Positions 54,971 through 63,864 of a stretch of DNA of 64,000 nucleotides are shown piece after piece. Each line of letters starts with the position of its first letter. The first letter of the stretch is position 1. The notes beneath the pieces were generated by a model. It was not told the DNA's origin. It saw nothing but the letters and a program-made list of their open reading frames with translations, and searched no databases. The position numbers were made by a program, and so were the translations under genes. This DNA is from Burkholderia cepacia. Lineage in GTDB: Bacteria; Pseudomonadota; Gammaproteobacteria; Burkholderiales; Burkholderiaceae. Where the stretch lies: NCBI RefSeq assembly GCF_001718835.1, contig NZ_CP013443.1:1488001-1552000 (forward strand). Reading direction: 5' to 3'.

Positions 54971-56626
54971 ATGAATGCAGCTTCACTGCGTCCGCAGGCG
55001 GGCGCTCCTGTCGACGCGCCGGGCGACGGCGCCAAGCGTGCCGCCCGGCGTGCGCGCCAACCCTGGAGCGTCAAGGCGACGTTGCGCGCCGCATTCGCGA
55101 TCCTGCTCGCCGGCACGCTGGCGATCGGCATGTTTTCGCTCTGGCAGATCAGCCGGCTGAATGCGTCGATCGCGTCCGTCTACGAGCAGGGTCACGTCGC
55201 GAGCCGCGCGGCCGAGGAGGTTCGGGCCGAAGTGCTGCGCGCGAGCCGGGCCCAGAAGATGCTGCTGACCGCGACCACCGCGAAGGAACGCGACGAGCTG
55301 GGCGCCGAGGTGGGCGCGGGGCTCGCGTCGATCGGCCAGGCGCTCGGCACGCTGCAGCGTTATGCGGATCCGGCCGACGTCGACGATTCGGCGCGGCTGC
55401 GCGCATTCTCGACGGCGGTCGGTACGTGGAGCGCGCATCTGCGCGATTTCGTCGCGCTCGTGCAGGCCCAGCCGCTCGACCTGTCGCAGATGAACTGGCA
55501 GGTCGGCACGCAGGACGTGTCGCTGCTGGTCGAAACCGGCAAGCTCGAGAAACTGGTCGCCGAACTCGTGAAGACGCGCGGTGCGAAATCGAAGGCGACG
55601 CTCGATGCGTCCGCCACCATTTTCTCGTCGTCGTTCGCGATGATCGCGGCGATGACGGTTGCGCTGATCGTGCTGGCGATCGTCATCGCGGAGCGCGTCG
55701 TGCGCCGTCTCGCGTCGCAGCTCGGCGGCGAGCCCGCGCATGCCAAGGCGATTGCCGCGGACATCGCGCGCGGCGACCTGACGCGACCGATCACGCTGGG
55801 CCGGCACGACCGCGACAGCATGGTGCGTGCGCTGGCCGAGATGCAGACGGGGCTCGCGGCGACCGTCGGCGAGATCGCCGTCAGCGCCGAGGCGATCGCG
55901 GCCGCGTCGGGCGAGATTTCCACGGGCAATCTCGACCTGTCCAAACGCACCGAGCAGCAGGCCGTCGCGCTCGAGCGCACCGCGGCCAGCATGGAGCAGC
56001 TCACGTCGACCGTACGGCAGAACGCCGAGAACGCGCGGCAGGCGAGCGCGCTCGCGGAGAACGCGTCGACGGTCGCGGAGGCGGGCGGCGAGGTGGTCAA
56101 CCGGGTCGTCGCGACGATGAGCGAGATCGACGACAGCGCGAAGAACATCCGCGACATCATCGGCACGATCGAGGGAATCGCGTTCCAGACCAACATTCTC
56201 GCGTTGAACGCGGCGGTCGAGGCCGCACGCGCGGGCGAGCAGGGGCGTGGCTTCTCGGTGGTCGCGGGTGAAGTCCGCCTGCTCGCGCAGCGCGCGGCGA
56301 CCGCGGCGAAGGAGATCCGCGCGCTGATCGGCGCGTCGGTCGAGCGAGTGGCGAACGGTGCGGCGCTCGCGCACGATGCGGGTCGCACGATGGGCGACGT
56401 CGTGCGCGCGGTCAAACGCGTGACCGACATCATCGGTGAAATTTCCGCCGCGTCGGACGAGCAGAGCGCGGGGATCGACGAGATCGGCCGCGCGGTCACG
56501 CAGATGGATGCCGGTACCCAGCAGAACGCGGCGCTCGTCGAGCAGGCGGCCGCCGCGGCGAATGCGCTCGACGAGCAGGCGCAGGCATTGAAGTCGCTGG
56601 TCGGGCGCTTTCGTCTCGCGGCCTGA
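54971..56626 (+). CDS. Methyl-accepting chemotaxis protein
   Basis: 551 residues from ATG 54971, although in-frame ATGs at 54947 and 54956 are also possible. A cytoplasmic arm leads to TM1 (FAILLAGTLAIGMFSLWQI, about 40-58), a helical periplasmic four-helix-bundle-type sensor (60-210), TM2 (MIAAMTVALIVLAIVIAERVV, about 220-240), a HAMP domain, and a signalling domain with the hairpin tip EGIAFQTNILALNAAVEAAR near residue 405. The C-terminus lacks the NWETF-type CheR-binding tail. It senses a ligand and controls CheA. Nothing around it indicates the ligand. Confidence 0.92.
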   Translation: MNAASLRPQAGAPVDAPGDGAKRAARRARQPWSVKATLRAAFAILLAGTLAIGMFSLWQISRLNASIASVYEQGHVASRAAEEVRAEVLRASRAQKMLLTATTAKERDELGAEVGAGLASIGQALGTLQRYADPADVDDSARLRAFSTAVGTWSAHLRDFVALVQAQPLDLSQMNWQVGTQDVSLLVETGKLEKLVAELVKTRGAKSKATLDASATIFSSSFAMIAAMTVALIVLAIVIAERVVRRLASQLGGEPAHAKAIAADIARGDLTRPITLGRHDRDSMVRALAEMQTGLAATVGEIAVSAEAIAAASGEISTGNLDLSKRTEQQAVALERTAASMEQLTSTVRQNAENARQASALAENASTVAEAGGEVVNRVVATMSEIDDSAKNIRDIIGTIEGIAFQTNILALNAAVEAARAGEQGRGFSVVAGEVRLLAQRAATAAKEIRALIGASVERVANGAALAHDAGRTMGDVVRAVKRVTDIIGEISAASDEQSAGIDEIGRAVTQMDAGTQQNAALVEQAAAAANALDEQAQALKSLVGRFRLAA

Positions 56627-56647
56627 GCGCCGCCGACCGTTCGGACA

Positions 56648-57523
56648 TTACGACTTCTTCGGCTTGTCGGGATCGATGATGACCGTGCAGGTCGTACCCG
56701 CCGACAGCACCACGTCGGCCGGCACTTCGTCGATCCTGATGCGCACCGGCACGCGCTGCGCGAGGCGCACCCAGTTGAAGGTCGGGTTCACGTCCGCGAC
56801 GAGGTCGCGGCTTTGCGGGTTGTCGCGATCGTAGATGCCGCGCGAGATGCTTTCGACGTGGCCCTTCATCACGCCGCCGCTCATCAGCCGCATTTCGGCC
56901 GGCGCGCCGATCTTCACGCGCGGCAGCTTGGTTTCCTCGAAGTAGCCGTAGACCCAGAACGAGTGGCTGTCGACGATCGCGAGTTTCGCCTGGCCGGCCA
57001 CCGCGTAGTTGCCCTTGAAGGTCTGCAGGTTCGTGATGTAGCCGTCGACCGGCGCGACGACGCGCGTGCGCTCGAGGTTGAGCTTCGCGGCATCGAGCGC
57101 GGCGATCGCCTGCTGGTACTGCGCATCGGCGCTCGACGCACTGTGCGCGGCGTTCTCGCGGTTTTCCTTCGACACGACGAGCGCATCGAGATCCGCGCGG
57201 CGCGCCGCATCGTCACGGCGCATCTGCAGTTCCGCGCGGCGGGCGGCGACGGCCGCCTGCGCCTGCTCGACCGCGATCTGGTAGTGCGACGGGTCGATCT
57301 GCATGATCAGGTCGCCTTTCTTCACGAGCTGGTTGTCATGCACGGGCAGTTCGACGATCGCGCCCGACACGTCCGGTGCGACGTTGACGATCTCGGCGCG
57401 CACGCGCCCGTCGCGCGTCCACGGATCGTCCATGTAGTGCACCCACAGCGAGCGCCCGATCAGGATCGCGACGAGAAGAATGACGGCGGTCGCGACGAAG
57501 CCGAAGAGTTTTCTGAGAATCAT
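56648..57523 (-). CDS. HlyD-family efflux adaptor (AaeA/FusE-like)
   Basis: 291 residues. An N-terminal anchor (LFGFVATAVILLVAILIG) is followed by the lipoyl-like half GRVRAEIVNVAPDVSGAIVE, a central helical hairpin (QAQAAVAARRAELQM to QQAIAALDAAKLNL) and the second half RVVAPVDGYITNLQTFKGNY. This is the membrane-fusion protein layout of aromatic acid exporters of the AaeA type. It is the last gene of the four-gene efflux operon and starts 12 bases after the DUF1656 stop. Confidence 0.9.
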   Translation of the reverse strand: MILRKLFGFVATAVILLVAILIGRSLWVHYMDDPWTRDGRVRAEIVNVAPDVSGAIVELPVHDNQLVKKGDLIMQIDPSHYQIAVEQAQAAVAARRAELQMRRDDAARRADLDALVVSKENRENAAHSASSADAQYQQAIAALDAAKLNLERTRVVAPVDGYITNLQTFKGNYAVAGQAKLAIVDSHSFWVYGYFEETKLPRVKIGAPAEMRLMSGGVMKGHVESISRGIYDRDNPQSRDLVADVNPTFNWVRLAQRVPVRIRIDEVPADVVLSAGTTCTVIIDPDKPKKS

Positions 57524-57535
57524 GATGGTTCGGAA

Positions 57536-57739
57536 TCAACGGTAAACGGCAAGACTCAGTCCGCCGCAAATGCAGACGAGGAGGCAGGCCCGGAACAGCG
57601 ACGGGTGCCAGACGAGACGGTAGAGGCCTGTATAGGCGAGCAGGCGGTCGACGGCCCAGGTCGCGAGCGCGCCGAGGACGAACATCAGCACCACCGTGGG
57701 CATGTAGGCATCGAGAATGGCGATTTCACGCGGCATCAT
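57536..57739 (-). CDS. DUF1656 small membrane protein
   Basis: 67 residues from the double Met at 57739. It opens PREIAILDAYMPTVVLMF and has two helices (about 12-30 and 48-65), as in the DUF1656 proteins that accompany AaeB/FusC-type pumps. It may assist assembly of the pump. It overlaps the pump gene by 4 bases and lies 12 bases before the HlyD gene. Confidence 0.88.
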   Translation of the reverse strand: MMPREIAILDAYMPTVVLMFVLGALATWAVDRLLAYTGLYRLVWHPSLFRACLLVCICGGLSLAVYR

Positions 57740-59940
57740 GACGAGGCTCCTGGTTGGGGTGCGCGGCCGCGGTTCAGCGACGCGAGCGGCGATTCGGGAT
57801 CGAGCAGTGCCGTGCGCACGAAATGCAGATGGCTCAGGATGCGCTGCAGCCGGTGGCGTTCCTCGCGCGTCGGCGCGAGCGCGATCAGCGCGGCGAGCGC
57901 CTGCCGAGTTGCGTCGATCGCCGCGTTGGTGGCCGCGAGCGTCGCGTCGAAGCGGTCCGCGGCCGGTTTCTCGAACAGCGCGGAGAGGGTGTCGCGCATC
58001 GTCTCGATCGCGCGGCGCCACGGCGTTTCCGGCGCGTAGTGCGGGGCGGCCGGCAGCGCCGCGAGTTCGTCGCGCAGGTCGATGGCCGCATTGCCGGTTT
58101 CGAGCACCGCGAACATCCAGCGCAGCGTGTCGCGCTGCACGTCGGGCTGGTCGGCCGACAGCGTATGCGCCTGGTACATCAGGTCGCGCGCGCCGCTCTC
58201 GAAGCGCGTGCGCAATCCGGCGAGCCGCGCGTGGCAGGCCGCGACGGCCTGGTGACGCAGGTCGGCGAACAGGCGTTTCTTGAGCCACGGCGCGGTCGGC
58301 GGGAACAGCACGGCGAACGCGATCGCCGATACCAGCATCGACAACAGGAGCGCGAGCGCGTCGTTCATGAAGCTCGTCGGATCGTAGTGCGTGATGCTGT
58401 CGGGGCCGGCGAGGAAGCAGAAGAAGATCAGGTAGCCGGCGCCGTAGCCCGCGAGCTTCGGCTTGAGCGTCATGTAGATGCCGATCGCGAGCAACGGCGC
58501 GAGCGCCGCGCACAGCAGGACGAAGCCGTCGATCCGCGGGTAGATGCCGAACGTCAGCAGGAAGCCGGTACAAACGGCCAGCGCCGTGCCCATGCCCATC
58601 TGCGCGGCCATCGCGGTCGGGCGCGGCGCCGACGACGCGAGCGCGCAGGTCGCCGCGGCGTTCAGCACCAGCATCACGCCGCTCGGCCACGCGGTCTCGA
58701 TCCAGAACCAGCCGAGCGCGAGAATCACCGTCGCGGTGCGGATCCCCGCGATCGTGGCGGCCGTTTTGTTGGTGCGCGGCTCGTAGCGTTCGATCCAGCG
58801 TTCGCGCTCGTGCGTCGCGGTCGCGAGCGATGCATAGGTCGCCGCGTATTCCTGCAGGTCGGTGATGAAGCGGTACAGCAGTTCGGCGGCCGTATCGAAG
58901 TCGAGCAGCGGGAAGTCGGGCTGCGTTTCGAGTTCCGCGCGCGTCGCGCGGATACGGCGCGGCAGCGCGTCGCGCCATGCGAGCAGTTGCTCGGCAGAGT
59001 GCGCGGCGTCGATCGACGTGCGCACGGGTTCGCCATCGCGCGTGAGCAGCGGCGCGATCTCGCGGAAATACGGCTCGATCGCGTCGATCGCGGCCTGCGC
59101 GCCGGCCGCGTGCAGCCGGTTCATCAGCTGGTGCAGCGCGTGAAAGCGGCTCGATGCGCTCATGAATTCGCTGTTCAGCCGCGCGAGGCGGCCGCTGCGC
59201 ATGCGCGTGTCCGGGTCCTCGAACACGGCCATGCTGCGCGCGGCCTCGAAGCCGACCACGTCGGCGACGAAGCGCGTATGGATGGTCTCGATGTGTGCGC
59301 GGTCGAGCTGGCCCGACAGCGCCGATGCGACGTAGTCGACGAAGCTGCCGAAGCGCTTGCGCACCGTCGTGCGCATCTGTTCGCCCGTGTATCGCGGAAA
59401 CACGAGCGCGCTGACGACGCCGGCCGACACGATCCCGATGATGACTTCGGAGACCCGCGTCATCGCGCTCATGAATGCCCCATCCGGGTGTTGCGACGCG
59501 GGCAGGCCGATCAGCGCGGTCGTATAGCCGGCGAGCAGGAAGCCGTAACTGCGGAAGTTGCGGTTGCGCGCGGCGCCGGCGGTGCACAGCGCGATCCACA
59601 GGGCGATCGCCAGCAGGAACAACTGCGGCTGCTGGGGGAACAGCCCGACGAACGTGAGCGTCGCGATGAGCCCGAAGATCGTGCCGGCAACCCGGTAGAA
59701 GCTTTTCGCGAGCACGGCGCCGCTTTGCGGCTGCATCACGATGAAGACGGTCGTCATTGCCGTTTTCGGCGCCGGCAGGTCGAGCCGCATCGACACGCCG
59801 AGCGCGATGAAGGCCGCGAGCAGCGCCTTGAACAGGTAGAGCCACGCGGCGCCGTCGGTGCGGGCCCAGTCGCCGAACGCGGCGAGCCACGCGGACGGCG
59901 GACGGCCGGCGGGCGGGGAGGCGGAGGAGGTGGCTGGCAT
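57736..59940 (-). CDS. FUSC-family inner-membrane efflux pump (AaeB-like)
   Basis: 734 residues. The typical FUSC layout is seen: a first helical bundle (KALLAAFIALGVSMRLDLP, KTAMTTVFIVMQPQSGAVLAK-type), a long soluble region (about 180-360), a second helical bundle (ALGWFWIETAWPSGVMLVL onward) and a C-terminal soluble region. The PxPKTAMTTVFIVMxPQSG segment is the family signature. Such pumps export aromatic acids or fusaric acid. It sits between the outer-membrane factor and DUF1656 genes, as in the fusaric acid resistance operons of Burkholderia. Confidence 0.9.
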   Translation of the reverse strand: MPATSSASPPAGRPPSAWLAAFGDWARTDGAAWLYLFKALLAAFIALGVSMRLDLPAPKTAMTTVFIVMQPQSGAVLAKSFYRVAGTIFGLIATLTFVGLFPQQPQLFLLAIALWIALCTAGAARNRNFRSYGFLLAGYTTALIGLPASQHPDGAFMSAMTRVSEVIIGIVSAGVVSALVFPRYTGEQMRTTVRKRFGSFVDYVASALSGQLDRAHIETIHTRFVADVVGFEAARSMAVFEDPDTRMRSGRLARLNSEFMSASSRFHALHQLMNRLHAAGAQAAIDAIEPYFREIAPLLTRDGEPVRTSIDAAHSAEQLLAWRDALPRRIRATRAELETQPDFPLLDFDTAAELLYRFITDLQEYAATYASLATATHERERWIERYEPRTNKTAATIAGIRTATVILALGWFWIETAWPSGVMLVLNAAATCALASSAPRPTAMAAQMGMGTALAVCTGFLLTFGIYPRIDGFVLLCAALAPLLAIGIYMTLKPKLAGYGAGYLIFFCFLAGPDSITHYDPTSFMNDALALLLSMLVSAIAFAVLFPPTAPWLKKRLFADLRHQAVAACHARLAGLRTRFESGARDLMYQAHTLSADQPDVQRDTLRWMFAVLETGNAAIDLRDELAALPAAPHYAPETPWRRAIETMRDTLSALFEKPAADRFDATLAATNAAIDATRQALAALIALAPTREERHRLQRILSHLHFVRTALLDPESPLASLNRGRAPQPGASS

Positions 59941-59955
59941 GACGAACGCTCCGCG

Positions 59956-61578
59956 TTACCGGGCCGCCGGCGCGCGGGCCGCGTCGGCGCGTGCTTGCGG
60001 CGCGGCGCCGCCGGCTTTCGGATTCGACGCAGCGGCAGCCGGCGCGTTGGCGCCCGAGGTGGCGGCCGATGCTTTGGGGCCCGACGCTCCGGCGCCCGAA
60101 GTAGCGACGCCCGACGTAGCGACGCCCGACACATCCTCACCCGTCTCGACGCCGCCGCCAAGCGCGGCCATCAGCTGAGCGTGCGCGGCGAGGCGTTCCG
60201 CATCGATGCGGGCGGCCGTCTCCTGCGCGCGCAACAACTGCTGTTGCGCGACCAGCACGTTCACGTAGTCGGTCAGCCCGCGGCGGAAGCCTTCGCGCGA
60301 CAGCTGGTAGCTGCGGTCGTTGGCGGCCACCGAACGCGCGGCGTCCTTCTTCTGCGTATCGAGCGAGCGGATCCGCACGACCTGGTCGGCGATGTCCTTG
60401 AGCGCGCCGACGATCGTCTGGTTGTAACGCTCGACCGCCTGGTCGTAGCCGGCGTTCGCCGCGCCGAGCTGCGCACGCAGCCGCCCGCCTTCGAAGATCG
60501 GCAGCGACAGCGCGGGGCCGGCCGTCCAGCCGCCGTTCATCGCGCGCAGGAAGTCGGTGAACGGCGCGGTCACGCCGAAGCCGCCGACCGTCGCGAGCAG
60601 GTCGATGTTCGGGTAGAACGACGCTTTCGCTACGTCGATGCCGCGCGCCTGCGCGTCGACCGTCCAGCGCGCCGCGACGACGTCGGGGCGGCGGCCGAGC
60701 AGGTCGGCCGGCATTGCCGACGGCAAGCCGGCCGGTGCGTGGAGCGACAGCTGCGGCCGCTTGATCGCATCGCCGGCGCCCGGGCCCTTGCCGGCCAGCG
60801 CGGCGAGCTGGTGCCGCGCGAGCTGGATCGCTTCCTCGTAGCTGTCGATCTGGCGCTCGTAGTCGGGCAGCGTCGATTCCGCCTGGCTCACTTCGAGCTG
60901 CGTGCCGAGGCCGGCCTGCAGCCGCTTGCGCGCGAGATCGGCGAGCGAACGCTGGCGTTCGAACGTTTCATGCGCGAGGTCGAGCAGCGCGTAGTTCATC
61001 GACATGCCGACGTACGCGCGCACGACGTTGACTTCGAGCTCGAGCTTCGCCGCGCGTGCGTCGGCGGCGGTCGCGTGCGCGGTGTCGAGCGCGCGCTCGG
61101 TCGCGTTCTTGTCCTTGCCCCACAGGTCGAGGTGGTACGACAGGCCCAGTGTGCCGGTGTTGTTCCAGGTGTCGGCGTTCGCGAGCGGGCCCGGGCCGTA
61201 GAAGACATTGTCGGGCCAGTGCTCGCGCATCAGCGACAGGTTGCCGTTGATCTGCGGCAGTTCGGCCGAGCGGGCGACGCGCGCCATCGCCTGCGCTTCG
61301 CGCACGCGCGCCTCGGCGGCCGCGAGGGTCGGGTTGCCGGCTTGGGCGGCGACGATCCACGCATCGAGCTGCGGATCGCCGTACGCGCGCCACCAATCGG
61401 CCGCGGGCCATCCCGCATCGCGGTCGGCGGCGCGGATGGCCGCGCCGGCGTCGAGCGCGTTCGCTTCGATGCGAGTGGACTGGGTGTGGTTGTCGCCCAT
61501 GCTCGCGCAACCGGCCATTATTAATGAGACTGCAAGAACCGCCAGTGCGAGCGTCCCTTTTGTCGCCGGAGACTGCAC
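59956..61578 (-). CDS. NodT-family outer-membrane efflux lipoprotein
   Basis: 540 residues from GTG 61578, which is preceded by AGGGAGA; the longer frame from 61824 has no signal. A lipoprotein signal (VLAVSLIMAGC, Cys near residue 22) precedes two OEP repeats of long helices, with GLSYHLDLWGKDKNATERAL and YPNIDLLATVGGFG as family marks. The C-terminus is an unusual Ala/Pro/Gly-rich tail with several ATSGV and ATSGA-like repeats (about residues 485-540), which is not part of the TolC fold. It is the outer channel of the efflux operon and its first gene, divergent from the LysR regulator. Confidence 0.9.
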   Translation of the reverse strand: MQSPATKGTLALAVLAVSLIMAGCASMGDNHTQSTRIEANALDAGAAIRAADRDAGWPAADWWRAYGDPQLDAWIVAAQAGNPTLAAAEARVREAQAMARVARSAELPQINGNLSLMREHWPDNVFYGPGPLANADTWNNTGTLGLSYHLDLWGKDKNATERALDTAHATAADARAAKLELEVNVVRAYVGMSMNYALLDLAHETFERQRSLADLARKRLQAGLGTQLEVSQAESTLPDYERQIDSYEEAIQLARHQLAALAGKGPGAGDAIKRPQLSLHAPAGLPSAMPADLLGRRPDVVAARWTVDAQARGIDVAKASFYPNIDLLATVGGFGVTAPFTDFLRAMNGGWTAGPALSLPIFEGGRLRAQLGAANAGYDQAVERYNQTIVGALKDIADQVVRIRSLDTQKKDAARSVAANDRSYQLSREGFRRGLTDYVNVLVAQQQLLRAQETAARIDAERLAAHAQLMAALGGGVETGEDVSGVATSGVATSGAGASGPKASAATSGANAPAAAASNPKAGGAAPQARADAARAPAAR

Positions 61579-61615
61579 GATTTTCTCCCTTTCGGATATA
61601 GATGAGTCGGATGCG

Positions 61616-61640
61616 ATTATATTTTTCAGCGATTCCTGAA
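61616..61640. promoter_or_regulatory. Divergent promoter region of the efflux operon
   Basis: A minus-strand TATAAT (61616-61621) lies about 40 bases upstream of the NodT start. Beside it an inverted repeat TTCAG-N6-CTGAA (61625-61640) would cover the spacer, a fair place for the divergent LysR regulator to bind. Confidence 0.4.
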
Positions 61641-61735
61641 TATACGGACAAGGGTGCAAGTCATTTTTACAAAAGCTGAGATAATATTTGCTAGCGAGCG
61701 TGTAACAATCCTCCCCGATTCTCACGGGTATTGGG

Positions 61736-62677
61736 ATGGATACGTTACAAAACATGCGGGTATTCGTCCGCGTGGTCGACGCGGGAAGCTTTACCGCGGC
61801 CGCCCAGCAGATGAATTCGACCACTGCCTACGCGTCGCGCGCGGTCTCGGATCTCGAGGCGCACCTGCGCACGCGCCTCCTGAACCGCACGACGCGCCGG
61901 ATCGCGCTGACCGAAGCCGGCGAGCGCTACCTGCAGCGCTGCGAGCAGATCCTCGCGTATGTCGACCAGGCCGAAGCCGAGGCGGGCGACGCGCATGCGC
62001 GCCCGTCGGGCAAGCTGAAGGTGCATTGCTTCACGAGCCTCGGCCAGCACTACCTGGTGCCGGCCATCGCGCGCTATCGCGAGCGCTATCCGGACGTGCA
62101 CGTCGAGCTGACGCTCGCGCAGCGGATGCCCGACCTGCTCGACGAGGGCTACGACGTCGCGATCGTCGTCGGCCGCGACCTGCCGGATTCTGGGCTCGTG
62201 TCGCAGCGGCTCGGCGAATCGTACAGTGTCGTCTGCGCGTCGCCGCGCTACCTCGAGCGGCACGGCGTGCCGCAACAGCCGCAGGATCTCGCGCGTCACA
62301 CCTGTCTCGGGATGGTCGCGCCGGGCTTTCATTTCGACGAATGGGCGCTTTCGGGGCCGAACGGCGACGAGCATGTCGCACTGCCGGCGCCGCCGTTTCG
62401 CGTGAATGTCGCCGAGGCGCTCGCCGCGGCCGTGCGCGAAGGGATGGGGATCGGCGGCCTGCCGCTCTATTCGGCGATAGCCGGCCTGCGCAACGGCCAT
62501 TTCGTGCGCGTGATGCCCGAATACCGTTCGCACGTGATGAACATCTACGCGCTGTATCCGTCGCGCCAGTATCTCGACGCGAAAATCCGTACCTGGGTCG
62601 ATTTCCTGCGCGACGAGCTGCCGGCCACGCTCGCAGCCGACGAAGCCGCGCTCGAACAGTACACGCGTGCGACATGA
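61736..62677 (+). CDS. LysR-type regulator of the efflux operon (AaeR-like)
   Basis: 313 residues. The N-terminal helix-turn-helix (MRVFVRVVDAGSFTAAAQQM, then AYASRAVSDLEAHLRTRLL) and RTTRRIALTEAGERYL are typical of the CrgA/AaeR-like group, followed by the effector domain with a periplasmic-binding fold. It is divergent from the NodT gene over an AT-rich 157-base region. By analogy with AaeR it probably activates the efflux operon in response to an aromatic compound. Confidence 0.9.
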   Translation: MDTLQNMRVFVRVVDAGSFTAAAQQMNSTTAYASRAVSDLEAHLRTRLLNRTTRRIALTEAGERYLQRCEQILAYVDQAEAEAGDAHARPSGKLKVHCFTSLGQHYLVPAIARYRERYPDVHVELTLAQRMPDLLDEGYDVAIVVGRDLPDSGLVSQRLGESYSVVCASPRYLERHGVPQQPQDLARHTCLGMVAPGFHFDEWALSGPNGDEHVALPAPPFRVNVAEALAAAVREGMGIGGLPLYSAIAGLRNGHFVRVMPEYRSHVMNIYALYPSRQYLDAKIRTWVDFLRDELPATLAADEAALEQYTRAT

Positions 62678-62796
62678 TGTCGCGGGATCGCGAAATCTGA
62701 CGAGATTTGTCCTTCACGCAACATTTTTTTACGGTCGTCCGGCGGACAGTTTGATACTGTCTGGCTCAGAGTGATCTGCAGCAATACGGAGCAGCA

Positions 62797-62952
62797 ATGG
62801 ATACGCACCTGATGATCGGCCTTGGAGTCCTGTTCGGCGTGATCGGCGCCGTCGCGTCGCGCGACCTGCTGCGCGCGATGAAGGCGCGGCTGCAGCCGGC
62901 GCCGGTCCGGGTGCGGTCGGCGTCGGAGGCCGCGCGCCGCCTCGGGCGCTGA
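62797..62952 (+). CDS. Small membrane protein of 51 residues
   Basis: ATG 62797 has ACGGAGC nearby and opens a 51-codon frame to TGA 62952. The first 25 residues are one hydrophobic helix (LMIGLGVLFGVIGAVASRDLL) and the rest is basic (RAMKARLQPAPVRVR), a topology expected for an inner-membrane anchor with a cytoplasmic tail. It does not resemble a family I know. The codon use is like that of neighbouring genes. Confidence 0.5.
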   Translation: MDTHLMIGLGVLFGVIGAVASRDLLRAMKARLQPAPVRVRSASEAARRLGR

Positions 62953-62966
62953 AGCGGCGGGGCGGT

Positions 62967-63839
62967 CTAGTGGCTGGCCGCCTCGCGGTCGGCCGCCCCG
63001 CCAAGCACCACGACCTTGTCCCACGTGAACGCGGTGTTTTCCCGTTCGCCGGTGCGCCGGTGGATGTAGCCGCGCGGGTTGCATACCACGCGTGTGCCAC
63101 CGTCCGCCACATAGTCGAATGACGTATGCGTGTGGCCGTGCACCCAGAGGGCGACCGGCGCGCGCACCAGCCCCGCCAGATCGTTGACGAACCCGGCCGA
63201 CACCGGATCCTGCGCATAGCGCTGCGCCAGCGAGCGCCGGTGCGGCGCATGATGGGTAACGACGATCGTCGTGCCGGCGAACGGCACAGCCAGCTGTGCC
63301 TCGAGCCACGCCCGCGACCGGCGGTGCAGCGCGAGCGCATCGGCCGGCGTGAAATCGCGCTCCGCGCCGCGTTCCGGCGCATCGCTACCCGCATGGACCG
63401 CCGCGTCATGCGGCCAGGTCACCTGGATCAAGCCCTTGAAATCGAGCATCACGCGCGACGCCGCGTCGATCGCGCGCGCTACGCTCGCGTCATCTGCGCC
63501 GAACAGCGCGAAGTCGGTCCACAGCGTCGTGCCGAGCACGCGGAACCGCTGCCCGGGATCGACGTAGACGTCGTTGTTCAGGTAATGCACGTTGTCGAGC
63601 GCCCGCGCCGCATCGCGCATCGCCGTCTCCAGCGCGCCGAATTCCCCGTCGTAGTACTCGTGGTTACCCGGCACGTAGATCACCGGCACCGCGGGATCGA
63701 ACGTTTCGGCGGCCCAGCGCAGGCCTTCCGCATGATTGTGGATGTCGCCGGCCAGCACGACGAGATCCGCGTCGGCATGCGCGATCGCGTCGGGCTGGTT
63801 GCTCTCGAGGTGCAGGTCGGACAGGACGCGGATTTTCAC
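62967..63839 (-). CDS. Calcineurin-like metallophosphoesterase
   Basis: 290 residues. The metal-binding motifs are in order: SDLHLE (residues 7-12), VLAGDIHNHAEG near residue 30, PGNHEYYDG near residue 57, VVTHHAPHRRS near residue 190 and WVHGHTHTSFDY near residue 230. This is the two-metal phosphoesterase fold used for phosphodiesters, nucleotides or protein phosphates. No signal peptide, so it is cytoplasmic. It is convergent with the small membrane protein and 27 bases from the FAD-oxidase fragment downstream of its start. Confidence 0.9.
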   Translation of the reverse strand: MKIRVLSDLHLESNQPDAIAHADADLVVLAGDIHNHAEGLRWAAETFDPAVPVIYVPGNHEYYDGEFGALETAMRDAARALDNVHYLNNDVYVDPGQRFRVLGTTLWTDFALFGADDASVARAIDAASRVMLDFKGLIQVTWPHDAAVHAGSDAPERGAERDFTPADALALHRRSRAWLEAQLAVPFAGTTIVVTHHAPHRRSLAQRYAQDPVSAGFVNDLAGLVRAPVALWVHGHTHTSFDYVADGGTRVVCNPRGYIHRRTGERENTAFTWDKVVVLGGAADREAASH

Positions 63840-63864
63840 GAACGTCGCTCCGAAACAAGTGGCT

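Noticed and set aside
57754..61524. Long plus-strand open frame opposite the efflux operon
   Set aside because: Antisense shadow of the pump and channel genes; no motif.
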